Shown: piece after piece, positions 13,843 to 14,348 of the stretch
How positions within the stretch are numbered: position 1 is the stretch's first letter
Layout: every line of letters begins with the position of its first letter
NCBI GenBank assembly: GCA_011042705.1
Contig: DRBW01000168.1
Location: forward strand, 1 to 14,348
DNA: 14,348 nucleotides
Origin: Caldifarciminota bacterium
GTDB lineage: Bacteria > Hydrothermota > Hydrothermia > B15-G9 > DRBW01
Direction of reading: 5' to 3'
The notes under the pieces: model-generated
What the model saw: only the letters and a program-made list of their open reading frames with translations
Database searches by the model: none
What the model was told of the DNA's origin: nothing
Made by a program: the position numbers and the translations under genes

Positions 13843-14348
13843 ATGGAAATACTGACGGGCTACCACGATGTGATCGTCGTTGGGGCCGGCCACGCAGGTA
13901 TCGAAGCTGCCCTGGCGGCTGCCAGGATGGGAGCCCGCACCCTTCTCTTCACTCTGAACCTGGATCAGATCGGACAGATGTCCTGCAATCCCTCCATAGG
14001 GGGAAACGCAAAGGCACAGCTCGTCAAGGATATCGACGCCCTCGGCGGCGAGATGGGAATGGCCGCCGACGAGGCAGGGCTCCAGTTCAAGATGCTCAAT
14101 ACAAAAAAGGGTCCTGCCATCTGGAGCCTGAGAGCTCAGGAGGACCGAAAGCTGTACAGGGACAGAATGCGCCGTGTGGTCGAGGAGACCCCGAACCTGG
14201 ACATAATCCAGCACGAAGTTACGGAGCTGATAGCTGAAAAAGGACGGATAAAAGGTGTCAGGACCCGGACGGGACTCGAATATCTCGCGCCGTCGGTGGT
14301 CCTCACCACGGGCACATTCCTCAGGGGCGTGATCTTCATCGGAATGAC
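13843..14348 (+). CDS. mnmG: tRNA uridine-5-carboxymethylaminomethyl modification enzyme MnmG (3' end cut by window)
   Basis: MnmG, also called GidA, works with MnmE to modify the wobble uridine of certain tRNAs, using FAD and a folate donor. About 168 codons are present, open to the window end. The FAD-binding loop GAGHAG lies at residues 14-19 within DVIVVGAGHAGIEAALAAARMG. The family-specific segments follow: QIGQMSCNPSIGG with the conserved cysteine, LVKDIDALGGEMG, LQFKMLNTKKGPA, RAQEDRKLYRDRM and VVLTTGTFLRG. Compared with the E. coli version, GGIGKGHL reads GGNAKAQL and the stretch before RAQ reads AIWSL; both are tolerated variants in the family as far as I know. The ATG is one base after the stop of the barrel-protein gene, with only a weak ribosome binding site, so it is probably translated by ribosomes coming from that gene. 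Confidence 0.96.
   Translation, partial: MEILTGYHDVIVVGAGHAGIEAALAAARMGARTLLFTLNLDQIGQMSCNPSIGGNAKAQLVKDIDALGGEMGMAADEAGLQFKMLNTKKGPAIWSLRAQEDRKLYRDRMRRVVEETPNLDIIQHEVTELIAEKGRIKGVRTRTGLEYLAPSVVLTTGTFLRGVIFIGM

Overview
The window is a compact bacterial chromosome segment with every clear gene on the + strand. Genes are tightly packed and often overlap by a few bases. The organism is probably a diderm: one gene encodes a Sec-exported protein that looks like an outer-membrane beta-barrel. Arginine is written mostly as AGG/AGA and isoleucine often as ATA, and the proteins are rich in Glu and Lys. That pattern is common in thermophiles and in several little-cultivated lineages. I cannot name a phylum from this sequence alone.

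Layout. (1) 1-2247: the 3' part of a cyclic-di-GMP protein (HD-GYP, GAF and GGDEF domains), overlapping panE (ketopantoate reductase) by one base. (2) 2248-2448: a short intergenic tract holding an orphan antisense reading frame with atypical codon use and a promoter whose predicted start lies almost on the proS start codon. (3) 2449-10252: a translation operon, proS-rimP-nusA-infB-ylxP, which runs on without a visible terminator into ptsH-ptsI, the general phosphotransfer proteins HPr and Enzyme I. The usual ylxR and ylxQ genes are absent between nusA and infB, and ptsH-ptsI stands where rbfA-truB often follow. (4) 10285-12269: a perfect-consensus promoter, two serine tRNAs (UGA and GCU), then a cystathionine-beta-synthase-type PLP enzyme and an overlapping DapF-like epimerase. 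(5) 12262-14348: a separate promoter and very strong ribosome binding site for the predicted barrel protein, followed one base later by mnmG (tRNA wobble-uridine modification), which is cut off by the window end.

How the genes fit together. The central block links proline charging, 30S maturation, transcription elongation and translation initiation with the PTS phosphorelay, suggesting coordination of growth functions. The tRNA-Ser/CBS-type/DapF block may link serine decoding, serine or cysteine consumption, and amino-acid epimerisation for the cell wall.

The least ordinary signals are a perfect 15-bp inverted repeat inside infB, a perfect 20-bp palindrome inside ptsI, the variant active-site motif and possible CTG start of the DapF-like gene, the leaderless-type arrangement at proS, and the antisense remnant at 2254-2448. 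I found no CRISPR array, intact mobile element, riboswitch or convincing intrinsic terminator.
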